From Sipunculus nudus (taxonomy: Eukaryota; Annelida; Sipuncula; Golfingiida; Sipunculidae), in the NCBI GenBank assembly GCA_026874595.1, contig CM049307.1:27686362-27750361 (forward strand): a stretch of DNA of 64,000 bases. Reading direction: 5' to 3'. Below the pieces are notes generated by a model. The model saw only the letters and a program-made list of their open reading frames with translations, ran no database searches and had not been told where the DNA came from. Shown one piece after another: positions 1-40,080 of this stretch. Each line of letters opens with the position of its first letter. Within the stretch, counting starts at the first letter, position 1. Position numbers and translations under genes: made by a program.

Positions 1-455
1 CTGAGGCTGAACAGGAATTAGTTAAATTAATAGCCTTCCAATGTAAATGAAATTAGTTCTTTATATTAACTTTTTGAGGACTTGTTGTAGATTGCCTGTT
101 TTAGTTTGTCTTATCACCCATGAATCCAATTACCTCCGCCAGTCCAGTGTGGTAAATTATGTTATTAATTCAACAAAATGCTCGGCTGCCTGTCCAATAA
201 CTTTACTTTTCCGTGGTTTCATCAGTGGAATTAAATTCTCCTGTACATTGATCAGCAAGTCAGTTCAGCAATTGTGTTGCCACTGAGCTAAGTTTATTCC
301 TAATCCAAGTTACTTGAACTGACACAATGTTCAGCAGTCACTCAACTTTTTGGTTTGCATGCTATGTTTAAAAAATGCTGTTTTTCCATATGTTTAAAAA
401 TGTAGTGATCTTTAATCAATCACAACTGTATATCAAAGTGAACACAAATTAGTTT

Positions 456-1975
456 ATGTATATGTCAAGGCCCAGATTGCGATCTGGATGGATCTTAGAT
501 CTGTCCAGCCCAAATTGCAATCGCAGTTCAGGCCAGCCTAAACTGCGATCGCAATCCAGGCTGGCCAGATCTTAAATCCGTCCAGCCAGGATTGCGATCG
601 CAGTTTAGTCTGGCCCAGATTGCGATCCTGTCTTTGTTGCATCAGGATCGCAATCTTGGCTGGACAGATCTTAGATCTGTCCAGTCAAGAATGGGATCCT
701 AAACTTGACCAGCCCATATTGCAATCCATGCTTTAACTAGCAGAGGAGTGAAACATCTGATGTTTTACCAACTCATTTGGTATTGCATCGTACCATTTCC
801 CCATAAATAAATACAATTATAATACAAATAGTTATATGTAAAAAAAACTGCTTGTTGAAAAAAGGTAAATAAAAATGAAACAACTAGGCAGTTGCTAAAA
901 TACAAAGCCCATGTAAGTCATTAATCCCAAGTAATTATTATGAACTTAACCTTGAGGCTATCATCTAAATATTAAACTTTCAGCCATCGTGCATCTTTTA
1001 AAAAATCAATATATTTTTTATAAACCTGAATAGTATGTATTATATATTTGTTACCTGTTCTGTTTGACTCATTATTGGATTTGGTCTGATTAATTAGTTA
1101 CCTATTCATGGTGTCATGAATCCTGTGATCTTTCCATGTGCTTGAATAAACGGACTGATTGATACCAAGTTTACTGTTGTTGTTTGTTCAAACAGCTTAA
1201 TTAACAGCTTTATCCCTTTCGATGGCAATAATATCAAAGATTAATATAAAAAATAAGTTCTTTTTCTTGAGATGTAGGTTATCATCCACCTTGTAAGAAG
1301 TAGACTCACAGTGTTAATAGACACTGCCTGTCTGAAATGTGTGCTATTTAAATGGTCATTTAGTTTTCCTGTTTTTTTTATTTTTCATAGTCAGTAAATT
1401 TTAAACATGAATGTTTTAGTAAGCATGGATTTACTTTGTAAGTGATGTATTCAGAGAGTGCAGTAAAATGTACTTATATCTTTTGTACTGTGACAGATTG
1501 ATATTGTTTGACATATAAGTGTGCTACTGAAATTGCTTATGAAAATGGTTTTTTTTAAGTTTTATAAGTATGATAAAATGAATTTTGATTTAAAATGACT
1601 TAACTTTTTTTAAGAAAATGTATTTATTAAGGGGAAATGGAACCATGCAATACCAAATGAGTTGGTAAAACATCTGATGTTTCACCCCTGTGATAGTAAA
1701 AGCATGGATCGCAATATGGGCTGGTCAAGTTTAGGATTGCAATCTCAGCTGAACAGATCTTAGATCTGTCCAGCCAGATTGTGATCCTGATGCAAGAAAG
1801 ACAGGATTGCAATCTGGGCCGGACTAAACTGCGATCGCAATCTGGGCTGGACTGATCTCAGATCTGGCCATCTTGGATTGCGATTGCAGTCTGGGCCGGC
1901 CTGAACTGCGATCGCAATTTGGGCTGGACAGATCTAAGATCCGTCCAGATCGCCACTGGGCCTTGACATATACAT
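456..1975. mobile_element. 1.5 kb element with about 345-bp terminal inverted repeats
   Basis: The left arm (456-802) and right arm (1630-1975) are inverted copies; the outer ends are ATGTATATGTCAAGGCCC and its reverse complement. The inner ends also match (tttggtattgcat... / ...atgcaataccaaa). Each arm is itself built of short internal repeats around GATCGCAATC and TTAGATCTGTCCAGCC. The 830-base centre is AT-rich without a coding region. It is best read as a non-autonomous foldback-type DNA element; no transposase is visible. Confidence 0.85.
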
Positions 1976-2084
1976 GTATATATGAGAGGGAGCGAGGGAC
2001 AGAGAGAAAACTGAATATTCAGTTGTATCACCTCATTTGCCTTTTATGATATTACATTTTTTTTTTTACTTGTTGTCAATATAA

Positions 2085-28646
<26,562 letters not shown>

Positions 28647-28905
28647 CTGAGAGGTCCCACATATCCCATCATGCATCTGTAACCAGTCCGCCCATAGCCA
28701 CTAGGATTCTGTGTCAGTAGTCTTGTGCACTTCATAATATGTCACATGACTTGATCATGTGACCAGCAGCAGGACGCTGTCATGGAGATGACCCAAACAT
28801 GAACCAGAAGTGTATATAGGGGTGTGTCTTATAAAACCTCAGTGTCAGAATTTTGTGATAACAGTGTTGTGAATAATAGGCAATAAAGCTGATATATTTA
28901 TTTAT
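28647..28905 (+). terminator. PP1 3' UTR with poly(A) signal
   Basis: An AATAAA hexamer at 28882-28887 lies about 240 bases after the TAA, on the coding strand. No better signal was seen nearer the stop. The actual cleavage site is inferred to be 10-30 bases further on. Confidence 0.6.
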
Positions 28906-30539
28906 CCCACCTAATATATGTCCACACATCCAGAAAAAAAAAATTAAAATAGACTACTATAACATAAATATTAATTGTTATAATATATAAGGTGATCAGT
29001 AGATGAAAATATATTGATGTGATTTGCAAAATTTAATTGATAACTTATGAAAAAGTTAAACTAAGGAAATTTTACTCAGATTTGTAATTCATGATATAAG
29101 TTATGGTTGTAAGGTTCATCATATGTACCAGTAAACCCTGGCTGAACTCCTGCATCACAAAGTTAATACTGTGTTATGGTGTTATACATGTGTAACAAGA
29201 CAAGCTTGGTATGACAGTCCTTTGCTGCCTGTACTTACTGGTATGTGCAGATCGATGTACCTCAGAAGAAGGTATCTCACATTGAGAATATGGTTTATCC
29301 TACAGTGAACATCTTGATGTAGACTGGCTCTATACTCACATAAAAGTTTATGTTAAATGGACTCATTAAAGCATAATACTCTATATATAACAGGCTGAAC
29401 TCTATATATGGAGCTTTTTACTTTTCACATGGTTGTGGTTAGGTATTTTAGCACCATTGCATTAACTGAAGGATGGGTTTACACATAGACTTAATGTTTG
29501 CCCTCCCTCTCCCAACTCCATATATTCCATTTCCAACAAATATCTTTCTTGGTGTCATATTCATGTTAATCATTATCGTTGATCTGTAGCTTCAGTTTAA
29601 TTTAGTCAGAGTCAGGTCAGTTGACATATTTTACTTTGGAAGGTGCCAAAATCGTTCTTTCATATCCTTATTGCTCCTTTTAGTAAACATCTTATGATAA
29701 TTAAGCCTGAATACTTTATGAGTAACCATGACAACCATTCATGTTGTTTGGACTGTTCCTCATGTGAAGTGGACCAAACACCCTCACCATGGTTACCACA
29801 ATAAACTCTGTGCATAAAAGATGTGTAAAAATTAGCATGTGCACATAATTAAGTAGTTGTTTTGTGGGCACAGAAGATTCATTAAGAAACTTGTATACAG
29901 AGTTACATGTGTGTCACTCGCACCTGAAAGTTCTGGCAACATCTGTCATTTTTCTTTAATGTACAAATTGGCTGCTCTTATTGTGTGATTATACTTTACA
30001 GACTAGGTTTGTCTTTCTGATTAACACTCAGTTTGTCAGTACAGATATCCTGCCTGTATCCCATCTGAGTGTTGCAATAAGGTTCAAAGGAGGTTTAAGG
30101 AGCCATATTGTTACAGGATAGACTGGAAATTATATACAATCTCATGCTTGTTACACCATATGGTTACTTATCCAAATCTCACATTTACTTTTTTCAGGGA
30201 AACAGGTTCCTAGACAACAAAGGATCATGTGTACAAATCTAACAATATTGTGGAGGGAATGTACTCAGACTTATTATGCCATGTAGCTGTCGTTGACCTA
30301 TCCCAGGCCATGAAGCCATTCACTGCATGCTCATCACATATTGCCAATTAATACGTACATCACATGGTTGACCTAACTGGTTATGGCCCGAGTTGAAAGT
30401 GTATGGACTGATTTTTTGGTCAGGAAACCTTTCACTTCATAATAATGATAAAAAAAAATGGTTTCAATGGAACAATAAATTCACCTCCATACAAGTTCAA
30501 ACTTTATCTCTCTTTCACAGTAGAAATGGATACTTTATA
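28906..30539. other. Intergenic sequence downstream of PP1
   Basis: AT-rich, no coding region recognised. Contains isolated TATCCCA motifs (about 30298). Confidence 0.6.
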
Positions 30540-31130
30540 GGACAAGGTACACTCCATAAGCAGCGGCTACGCTACGCTCAACTATTCGCTACACTAACTG
30601 CTGCATTGAACCGCTGTTGCCAGTCAGCTTTGGCCACCAGGTGGTGCTGTCTCTGTGGAATTCCCCCTGTGTTATATTTAACCAAACACATTGCAGGTAT
30701 CACCAGCACAAACGGATATTCTTCGAGGTACCGATCACTTTACACTGCTGTGGAAAGCGCTTGGCAGCACAGACTTTTTTTTCACCCCCATTGGATTGGA
30801 TGCAATCGTCAACTTTCAACACAGTCTGTATACTGACTTGCCATTGGTCAGTTATCCTGCACTGTCTGCATATTTCCTGTATTGCGTGCCACACGAGCTT
30901 GCCCCGCATAGCTTTGTTTGTTTACACGCGCGCTAAGCCAATCAGATTTATTCTACGAGTTCTGCAGATTTTTTTAAACACAGAGCCAATCAGATTTTAC
31001 TTTATCCAGCGCAAACTGACTGGGTGTTGTCAAACCTGAAGAACCCTGCTATTTTTCACAGCGTGTGAGTGGAGGGTCACTGGGCCCGGGAGGTCACACG
31101 CTGTGTTCAGAGGGTAAGGACAAGGGGAAG
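30540..31130. promoter_or_regulatory. CpG- and CCAAT-rich promoter-like patch
   Basis: It is locally richer in CpG than the surrounding AT-rich DNA (for example GCGGCTACGCTACGCTC, ACACGCGCGC). It has two AGCCAATCAGATTT boxes (about 30936 and 30981) and one inverted CATTGGTCAG (30842). A perfect 12-base inverted repeat, CACAGCGTGTGA and TCACACGCTGTG, flanks GGGCCCGGG at 31057-31105. No gene that it would drive is recognised; an overlapping frame of 147 codons has no family resemblance I know. Confidence 0.35.
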
Positions 31131-34100
31131 GGTGGGGGAGTCTTATCCTCAGATTGATAAGTGCAGTATAATCAGTTTGTAGAATTAATAATTTTTTATT
31201 TTTTTTTAAGATTTTAAGGTGCACTTGCAAATGTGGGTATCCAACTTTTAGTAATATTACCATATAAATAATATATGAAGTCATGCAAAACCAGTTTTCT
31301 GTAACTGAAACTGATTTCATATTTTCAAGTGGGGCCTTAATGTCATCTCAAGACCTAATGTATCCCTTGATGCATCCACAGTTGACCTGTCCCATGGTGC
31401 TTCAGCTGCACATCTATCCCATTATGCATTCATTTTATTTTGTCTCATCCATCCTGTAATGACCTGTCCCATGGTGCAATGTGTGATTTATCTCACCATG
31501 TTGACCTATCCCGTGATGCAACTCATAATGCATCTCTATCCCATAATGCTCACTACAGCATAACCTGACTTTCATATTAAAACCATGGTAAATTATAGGT
31601 TCCACTATCTCCCTTGTATGATATTTGATGGTTTAAAACTTAAAACAAACCTGTTTCCTGAATAGTCTTGTGAGTATTTAAATATAACACCTGCAGATAT
31701 GATTGTGGTCCACTAAATGTCAGGATGCAGTCGTACATGACACGGCTGCTTGTATAAAGTGTACGATATCACAAATACTGTTTGCGAGGCTTTTAGACAT
31801 TGTGTAGTTCCTAGATATTGATTTTGTAATCATATGTATTATCAGCGATAATTAACATCTGCACAGGGAGCATGGTGCAGCCTGGAAGTTCTCTGTAATA
31901 TTCAGAAATATTCTCTTGATACTGCAAAATGTTCAAATCTTTTTGAAGGAATGGTGCATTTTTTTCATACCTCGTAATATAATATATCACAAATTCTACA
32001 CAGCAGCTATGATTTTCTGATGTCAGAGCTGTGTGAATTTGTTTTTTAAATGGACATAATTAAGAGAGCATGAGCTGCTTTGAGGTACACAGGTAAAATG
32101 TTGCATTGTGTTGGTTGTGTAGAATGGAACTCCTGTGGGAAATAAAAAGAATGTTTTATTCCTCTAATATACCTCCTACACATAATTATCTATGTATTGT
32201 TGCATGAAAGTTTGAAATTTTATGAACAATGATTATATGTGATTATTATGATGTTGAAGAGGAAATATTACATGTATATCCATTTTCAAAGGTCTGTTAG
32301 AAGAATTTATGTAAAATTATATTTTACTTTATATTTATTGAATTTATTCGTTTACATGCGTCTTTCTCTGGGTAAGGGTAAATGTGACTTCTACAGCATA
32401 CAAAGGGTTCTGACAATGGTTGTGAAATAAAGTTCCCCAGCTTAACACCAGGTGGCTCTGCTTACAGCCAGTTGGTGATGTTCACCCAAACAACTACTGA
32501 ATTTATATCATCTTAACATATATATATATATAACCAATAGCTTTGCATTTAAGTGTCTGTTATTTGCTAGGATATAAATGACTAAGATTATGAACAATTG
32601 CTTCCTCAAAGGGAGTATTTAAACCTCAACTGAAAACTGGGTCAAGTTTTTTTTCATTCTAGTGTGTGATATGTTTTTATGGTAGACACTAATTTGTTAC
32701 ATATTTGTTATTGGGAATATTTCCAAATATTGTGAAAATTAAAGCAACCACAGGTTATCAGGACACTTACAACAATCAAATACCCCTTTCACACGGCAAA
32801 TGCAGTATGTTTAAAACCTTTTTAATCTGCATTTTATCTGCTATAAACATTCACACAGCTAACAAATGTGTATCAAATTCGTTTTCACCAAACTCACAGT
32901 GTGTTCAGTCCACATATGAATACTAGCTATTTAGTTGTGGATTGAGCATAAAGTCAGCAATAAAATGTCAGTGGAACCTGTTTTGGCCAAATTGAGCAAA
33001 ACCCCTAGTACCACATCACGTACAATTAAGTGACGTCACACATGTGGTCAGTGTTCATATGATGTCTTTCTGAAATCTGCATTGGCCAAATTGGTTTGGG
33101 CACAGTTGCCTGTAGATGGGGTAAATGTTGACAGTAAAACTGAGGTTGACAGGCCAGTTGTTGCACTCTTGGTGAGGTGTATAAAGTTGACTGATCATTA
33201 TCCTCTCTTTATTAATGTTCCTGAATGGAATACATTGGGGTCCTGTTAAACTATTTTTAGTTAATGAAAGTACAGGAGGATTTGATATCTTAGGAAATAT
33301 GAAAAGTTAACACTAAGTGGCCTACAAAGTTAAACCTGATACATATATGATGATCAGTTTATCCACTTTCAACAGGAGGGCCAAAATATAATTTAAAAAT
33401 AGTTTAAACATCTAGACACAAAAAACACACACACACATACTGTTGGTGGTAAACATATTAAGTCATTATCTTGCCTAATTGGAATTATTTCATGTATATA
33501 TGTATAATGTCATCAGCATTATGTAATTTTCCCAGGATTATTATATTGTAGAAAAGTCTCTTTTCAAGCACAAGGGTGAAATGTGCCTTCCATTAAAAAA
33601 CAAAATGCTGATTAATTTGAAGCATTCTCTAAGTGATTTGTGTTTCAGTATAGGTAAGGGGAAGTTAATATTTGCATTAAACTTGCACTGTCCCAGTCTT
33701 TTTTAAAATGATTGAATTCACTTTGGGATAAAGTTAACTGGATTTATCATTAATGGAGACAGATACTGTTGCTGACTTTATGTTTGTTAGGGTTTCAAAT
33801 TCACAAAAATGTTATAACATGAAAGTATAACCATCGTTAAGAAGATGCGCATCAACATTGGTGAATAGTCATTTACACTAAAACCACATCGCAGTGTCAT
33901 GTGCATTATTCATGCCTGTAGCATCGAAAGCCTAAAGTCTATTATATTATAAATCAGGGCTCCACATTAATGGTAAACCGGGGCAATTAAAAGTTCCAGA
34001 AAATAGTGGTAGGGCAGTTGCCCTAATTGGAAGTCAGCTCTTACTTGCCTGTCTGGGCTAGTGGGTCCAACATAAACCTTTACCCATGTAAGGGCCTAAA

Positions 34101-34782
34101 AAGGACCTTTGTATTCTTGAATTCAATCAATATTATTTGTAGGGCAAGTAAAAATTCATGTAATTGAAGTTAAAGCTAGATGTTACTTTCGAGACTGGGC
34201 AAGTACTTTCAAAAGTTAATCTTGAGACCTGTAAATAACAACAGACCTGTTATAATACCTTTAAAATAAAGGATTATGGCATTATTAAAAGTGTTTAAAT
34301 ATTGAAAATTTTAACTCGCAAATAGTAAGTCAACACAAGCCTGCACTCATTGTACAACCTTCAAATGGAGGAGAGGATGAAGGTTCTTGAGTAGATGTTT
34401 AGGTCAGACTAATAACCAAGAAGGACCAAAAACCACAAAAAAATGCTCCAATATTCTCACCTCTTTCTACTTATTAATAATCTCAAAGTAAATATTTTGT
34501 CGAATTTGGTACAAATATTTACGCAATTGTCAAAATAATCTGCCAACTGTCACCACCATTATCAACTGTCACCGTCATCATCTAGTGCCTGTATGCACTG
34601 CCACACCTGGCGGCCACTTTGCATACAATATTACCACAAGCCCGATCACAGTTCTCATTATTTTGGTTATGTTGACAATCTGAGTGTACACATTTTTTGC
34701 AAAGCTGATTTGTACCAGATTCTATAAACTTACTATTTAAGACCACTTAAAAGTAGAAGTCAGTGATAATTTTGGTGCTTTT
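31131..34782. other. Intergenic sequence
   Basis: No coding region recognised. 31340-31560 has a loose cluster of TATCCCATAATGCA-like motifs. A TATATA run is at 32518-32531 and a CA-rich stretch at 33420-33440. Confidence 0.6.
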
Positions 34783-37700
34783 TTAGCTCAGCTGACTGAA
34801 AGTCATCTGAGCTATAGCGATCACTCTTTGTCCGTCGTCCGTCTGTCTGTCTGTCTGTCCGTCTGTCTGTCCGTCTGTCTGTCTGTCTGTCTGTCCCTTA
34901 ACCAGGCACAAATCGTAACCACTGGACCTGGAATCTTCTAACTTGACATCCAGGGAGTACCATGAAAAATCTCCTTGGAAACCTGAAATTAGGTCTCTGT
35001 TACCCATAACCTCATTACCCATTACCGAAGTACCCCCCCAGAAAGTCCAAAATTTCATACCAAAACTTCAATATCTCATTAACTACTTGACTGATGGTCA
35101 TGATTTTTGGCATACATATTGATCATGAGAGGTTCCATCAGTTCCTGAAGACTGGTGGCGCCACCTGTATTTTTCGATTTTTTACGAATTTTTTTCTCTA
35201 TTTTTGAGACCTTTAAAAATGTGAACATCTGTTAACAAGGCACAAATCGTAACGACTGGACTTAGAATCTTCATTCTCGACACACTGAGAGACCTATAAA
35301 AAGTCTCCATGTACCCAGGAATTAGGTCTCTGTTACCCATATCCTTCGAGCTATGGGGCCCCAAAGTACCCCCAGAAAAGTCCAAAATTTCACATCAAAA
35401 CTTCAATATCTCATTAGGACTTGACTGATGGTCATGATTTTTTGCATACATATTGATCATGAGAGGTTCCATCAGTTACTGAAGACTGGTGGTGACCCCG
35501 GTTTTTTTCGATTTTTTACGAATTTTTTTCTCTATTTTTGAGACCTTTAAAAATGTGAACATCTGTTAACAAGGCACAAATCGTAACGACTGGACTTAGA
35601 ATCTTCATTCTTGACACACTGAGAGACCTATGAAAAGTCTCCATGGAAACCAGAAATTAGGTCTCTGTTACCCATATCCTTTGAGCTATGGAGCCCCAAA
35701 CTACCCCCAAGAAAAGTAAAAAATTTCATACAAAAACTTCAATATCTCATTAAATACTTGACTGATGGTCATGATTGTTGGCATACATATTGATCGTGAG
35801 ATGTTCCATCACTTCCTGCAGACTAGTGGCGCCACCTGTATCGTTCAATTTTTTACGAATTTTTTTCTCTATTTTTGAGACCTTTCAAAATGTAAACATC
35901 TGTTAACAAGGCACAAATCATAAAGACTGGACCTAGAATCTTAATTCTTGACACACTGTGAGGTCCATGAAAAATATCCTTGGAAACCAGAAATTAGGTC
36001 TCTGTTAACCATATCCTTCGAGCTATGGGGCCCTTAAGTACCCCCCCCCCCCCCTTAGAGTAGTAAAAAATTTCATACAAAAACTTCAATATCTCAATAA
36101 CTACATCACTGATGGTCATGATTTTTGGCATACATATTGATCATGAGATGTTCCATCAGTTCCTGCAGACTTGTGGCGCCACCTGTATTGTTCGATTTTT
36201 TACGATTTTTTTTCCTCTATTTTTGAGACCTTTAAGGATGCTGTCATCTGTTAATGTGGCACAAATCATAACGAATGGACCTAGAATCTTCATTCTCAAC
36301 ACACTGAGAGACCTATGAAAAGTCTCCATGGAAACCAAAATTAGGTCTCTGTTACCCATTTTCTTCGAGCTATGGAGCCCTAAAGTACCCCCAAGAAAAG
36401 TAAAAATTTTCATACAAAAACTTCAATATCTCATTAACTACTTGACTGATGGTCATGATTTGTGGCATAACTATTGATCATGAGATGTGTCATCTGTTCC
36501 TGCAGACTGGTGGCGCCACCTGTATCGTTTGATTTTTTACGATTTTTTCCTCTATTTTTGAGACCTTTTAAGGATGCTGTCATCTGTTAGCATGGCACAA
36601 ATAGTAACGACTGGACCTAGAATCTTCATTCTCGACACACTAGAAGACCTATGAAAAGTCTCCATGGAACCAGAAATAAGGTCTCTGTTACCCATATCCT
36701 TCGAGCTATGGGGCCCCAAAGTACCCCCACAGAGTAGTCAAAAATTTCATACAAAAACTTCAATATCTCAATAACTACATCACTGATGGTCATGATTTTT
36801 GGCATACATATTGATTATGAGATGTTCCATCAGTTCCTGCAGACTGGTGGTGCCACTTGTATTGTTTGATTTTTTTACGATTTCTTCCTCTATTTTTGAG
36901 ACCTTTAAGGATGCTGTCATCTGTTAGCATGGCACAAATCGTGATGACTGGACCTAGAATCTTCATTCTCAATACACTGAGAGACCTATGAAAAGTCTCC
37001 ATGGAAACCAGAAATTAGGTCTCTGTTACCCATATCCTTCGAGCTATGGGACCCCAAAGTACCCCCCAGAGTAGTCAAAAATTTCATACAAAAACTTCAA
37101 TATCTCAATAACTACTTCACTGATGGTCATGATTTGTGGCATAACTATTGATCAAGAGGTGTTCCATCAGTTCCTGCAGACTGGTGGCACAACCTGTATT
37201 TGTTCGGGTTTTTTTTTACGAATGTTTTATCTATTTTTGAGACCTTTAAAGAACATCTGTTAACAGGGCACAAATCATAAAAACTGGACCTAGAATCTTC
37301 ATTCTTGACACACAGGGAGACCCATGAAAATTCTCCATGGAAACCTGAAATTAGGTCTCTGTTACCCATATTCTTTAGGCTGTACGGCTCCAAAATACCC
37401 CCCAGAATAATGGAAAATTTTATACAAAAAGTGCAGTATCTCAATAACTACAACACTGATGGTCATGATTTTTGGCATACACATTGATCATGAGCTGTTC
37501 CATCAGTTTCTGCAGAGAGGCTGCGCCACCTCTATTTTTTTCAAATTTTTACAAATTTTTTTTCTCTTTTTTCGAGACCTTTGAAGATGTGGCCATCTGT
37601 TGACAGGGCACAAATCGTAACGACTACACCTAGAATCTTCTCTCTTGACATGCAGGGAGGCCCATAAAAAGTCTCTTTGGAAACCTGAAATTAGGTCTCT

Positions 37701-39201
37701 GTTACCCATAACCTTTGAGCTATGGGGCTCCGAAGTACCCCCCAGAATAATGGAAAATTTTATACAAAAGCTCAAGTATCTAAACAACTATTGCAGTGAT
37801 CACCATGATTCTTTGCATGGATATTGATCATGGAATGTGTCATCAGTTTCTGCAGTATGGTGGCGCCACCTGTATTTTTTTTTATTTTTACGAATTTTTT
37901 TCTCTATTTTTGAGACCTCATAAGATGCGGTCATCTGTTAACATGGCACAAATCGTAACAACTCGACCTAGAATCTTCTCTCTTGACATGCTGAGAGGCC
38001 CATGAAAAGTCTCCTTAAAAACTTGAAATTAGGTCTCTGTTACCCATAACCTCTGAGCTATGGGGCTCCGAAGTACCCCCCAGAATAATGGAAAATTTGA
38101 TACAAAAGCTCAAGTATCTGAACAATTATTATATTGATCACCATGATTCTTTGCATGGATATTGATCATGAAATGTTTCATCAGTTTCTGCATTCTGGTG
38201 GCAACACCTGTATTTTTTCTATTTTTTAAAGTTTTTTTTCTCTATTTTTGAAACCTTTTAAGATTTGGTTATCTGTTAACAGGGCACAAATCATATCAAC
38301 TGGACCTAGAATCTTCTGTCATGACATGCAAGGACGGTCATAAAAAGTCTATATGGAAACCTGATACAAGGTCTCTGTTACTGATATCCTTTCAGCTATG
38401 AGGCTCGGAAGTTCCTCCCAGAATAATGCAAAAATTGGTACAATAACTAATGCATTGATCACCATGATTGTCTACATTTGTATTGATAATGGCTTGTTTC
38501 ATCAGTTTCTGTAGACTGGTGGTGCCACCTGTATTTTGATTTTTTAAGAATTTTTTTCTTAATTTTTGAGACCTTTAAACATTTGGTCATCTGTAAACAG
38601 GCCACAAATCATAATGACTTGACCTAGAATCTTCTTTCTTAACATGCAGGGAGGTCCATGAAACATCTTGGAAACCTGAAATTAGGTCTCTGTTACCCAT
38701 ATCCTTCATGCTCTGGGGCTCCAAAGTACTCCCCAGAGTAAAGATTTGGTCATCTGTTAACAGAGCACAAATTATAATGACTTGACCTAGAATCTCCTTT
38801 TCTTGATATGCTGGAAGCCCCTGAAAAGTCTCCTTGTGCACCTGAAATTACATCTCTGTTACCCATATCCTTCATCCTATGCGGCTTTGAAATACCCCCC
38901 AGAATAAACATTCGGTCATCTGTTAACAGGGCACAAATCATAATAACTGGACCTAGAATTTTATTTTTTGACATGCTGGGAGACCCCTGAAAAGTCATCT
39001 TGTAAACCTTGAAAATAGGTGTCTGTTACCCATATCCTTCATGCTACAGAGCTCCATAGTACCCCAATGAATATTGGATGATTTTATACAAAAGGTCAAG
39101 TTTGGAAAAAGTATTTCATTCAAATTTGACATTCAGATGATAAAATTACTTTTGTCAATGTCTTCCTGGTCAGCTGAGCGTCATGACCCCTGGGTCACTT
39201 G
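34783..39201 (+). mobile_element. Helentron-like element, family B, with about 12 tandem units
   Basis: The 5' end is TTAGCTCAGCTGACTGAAAG, then a GTCC/GTCT microsatellite (34838-34895). About twelve units of 335-340 bases follow; each carries ATCTGTTAACA.GGCACAAAT, an 'AATTAGGTCTCTGTTACCCAT' type segment, and the palindrome-containing CTGGTGGCGCCACCTGTA. The last units near 38590-39000 are shortened to about 164-base spacing. The 3' end is the hairpin TGACCC-CTG-GGTCA and CTTG|TT. A C run lies at 36042-36056. No genuine coding region. Confidence 0.82.
34838..34895. repeat. GTCT/GTCC microsatellite
   Basis: Near-perfect tetranucleotide array at the 5' part of the family B element; the same kind of block occurs at 3780-3845 and, inverted, at 58690-58745. 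Confidence 0.9.
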
Positions 39202-39640
39202 TTGTTATTAGTCTGACCCTAGATGTTTATGTCTCACGTTCTCAGAATGTTTTTCTTAGTTCTGAGACATTTTCCCCCATGTCAGACTAGTGGAAGTTCT
39301 TTTATTATATGTATTCTGCACTTTCCTTATGTGTTCTTATGTAAGATGAACCACACAACTTATGAGATGGTGTGCCAAATAATCATGAAGACCTCTAAAG
39401 GTGTGTATAAGAAACATAACTGCCTTGTGGATGTTTTATCATGTTTATAATTTGAGAAAATCAGTGTCAACACACAATCCTTATACATCAACCCATGAGC
39501 GTTACATTCTGAATAAGGCATATATATGTAAAGAGTATAAACAAAGAGACCAAAGACTAAAACTTCAGTGTTTTAAACTACTAGTTAAGAAGACAGCTTA
39601 TATTTATCACATTATTCAGGTATGTAAACAGTTCACCTTT

Positions 39641-40080
39641 GCCATCTTCAAATCACCAATCTGTGGCAGCTATGCTTTCACAGACGTTGATTCACCGAGC
39701 CACTCTGGCATCTAATCCATGAATAGTAAACAAGCTTGCAATCATCCAATCAAAAATCAAACCTACCAATCAAATCCAATGAACAAAATGTAAACAATAC
39801 ACTTTTCACAGGACGTCTGAACATGAACACATGCACCTGAAACAGGACAGGTATATATGGCTTTATTTGATTGGTTAAAATTCAACATGTTCTCTTGCAT
39901 GGTGTAGAACTAGCACCAGATGTGCTCCAGTAGCTGAGTAAAGCTAATGTACCAAGTCATTTGATTGGTTCAGTGACCGTGCTCATAATTCATGAAATAG
40001 GTGCCAGAGTAGGTCACTGAATAAAGGTCTGTGAAGGCATAGCTGCTGCCAGAGATTGGTGGTATGAAGGTGACCTTTGC
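39641..40080. mobile_element. MITE, 'CAGACCTTGATTCA' family, second copy
   Basis: The left arm (CACCAATCTGTGGCAGCTAT ...) and right arm (... AGAGATTGGTGGTATGAAGG) are inverted over about 75 bases, and the interior is rich in CCAATCAAA motifs. It is intergenic. Confidence 0.72.

Noticed and set aside
30393-30836. Plus-strand frame of 147 codons
   Set aside because: It overlaps the CpG-rich patch; composition is not protein-like and no domain is seen. The region is more plausibly regulatory.
34783-39201. Series of 60-100 codon frames suggesting a repeated small gene
   Set aside because: They recur at the unit period on both strands with stops at variable positions, and the element has Helentron-type ends; no coding function.
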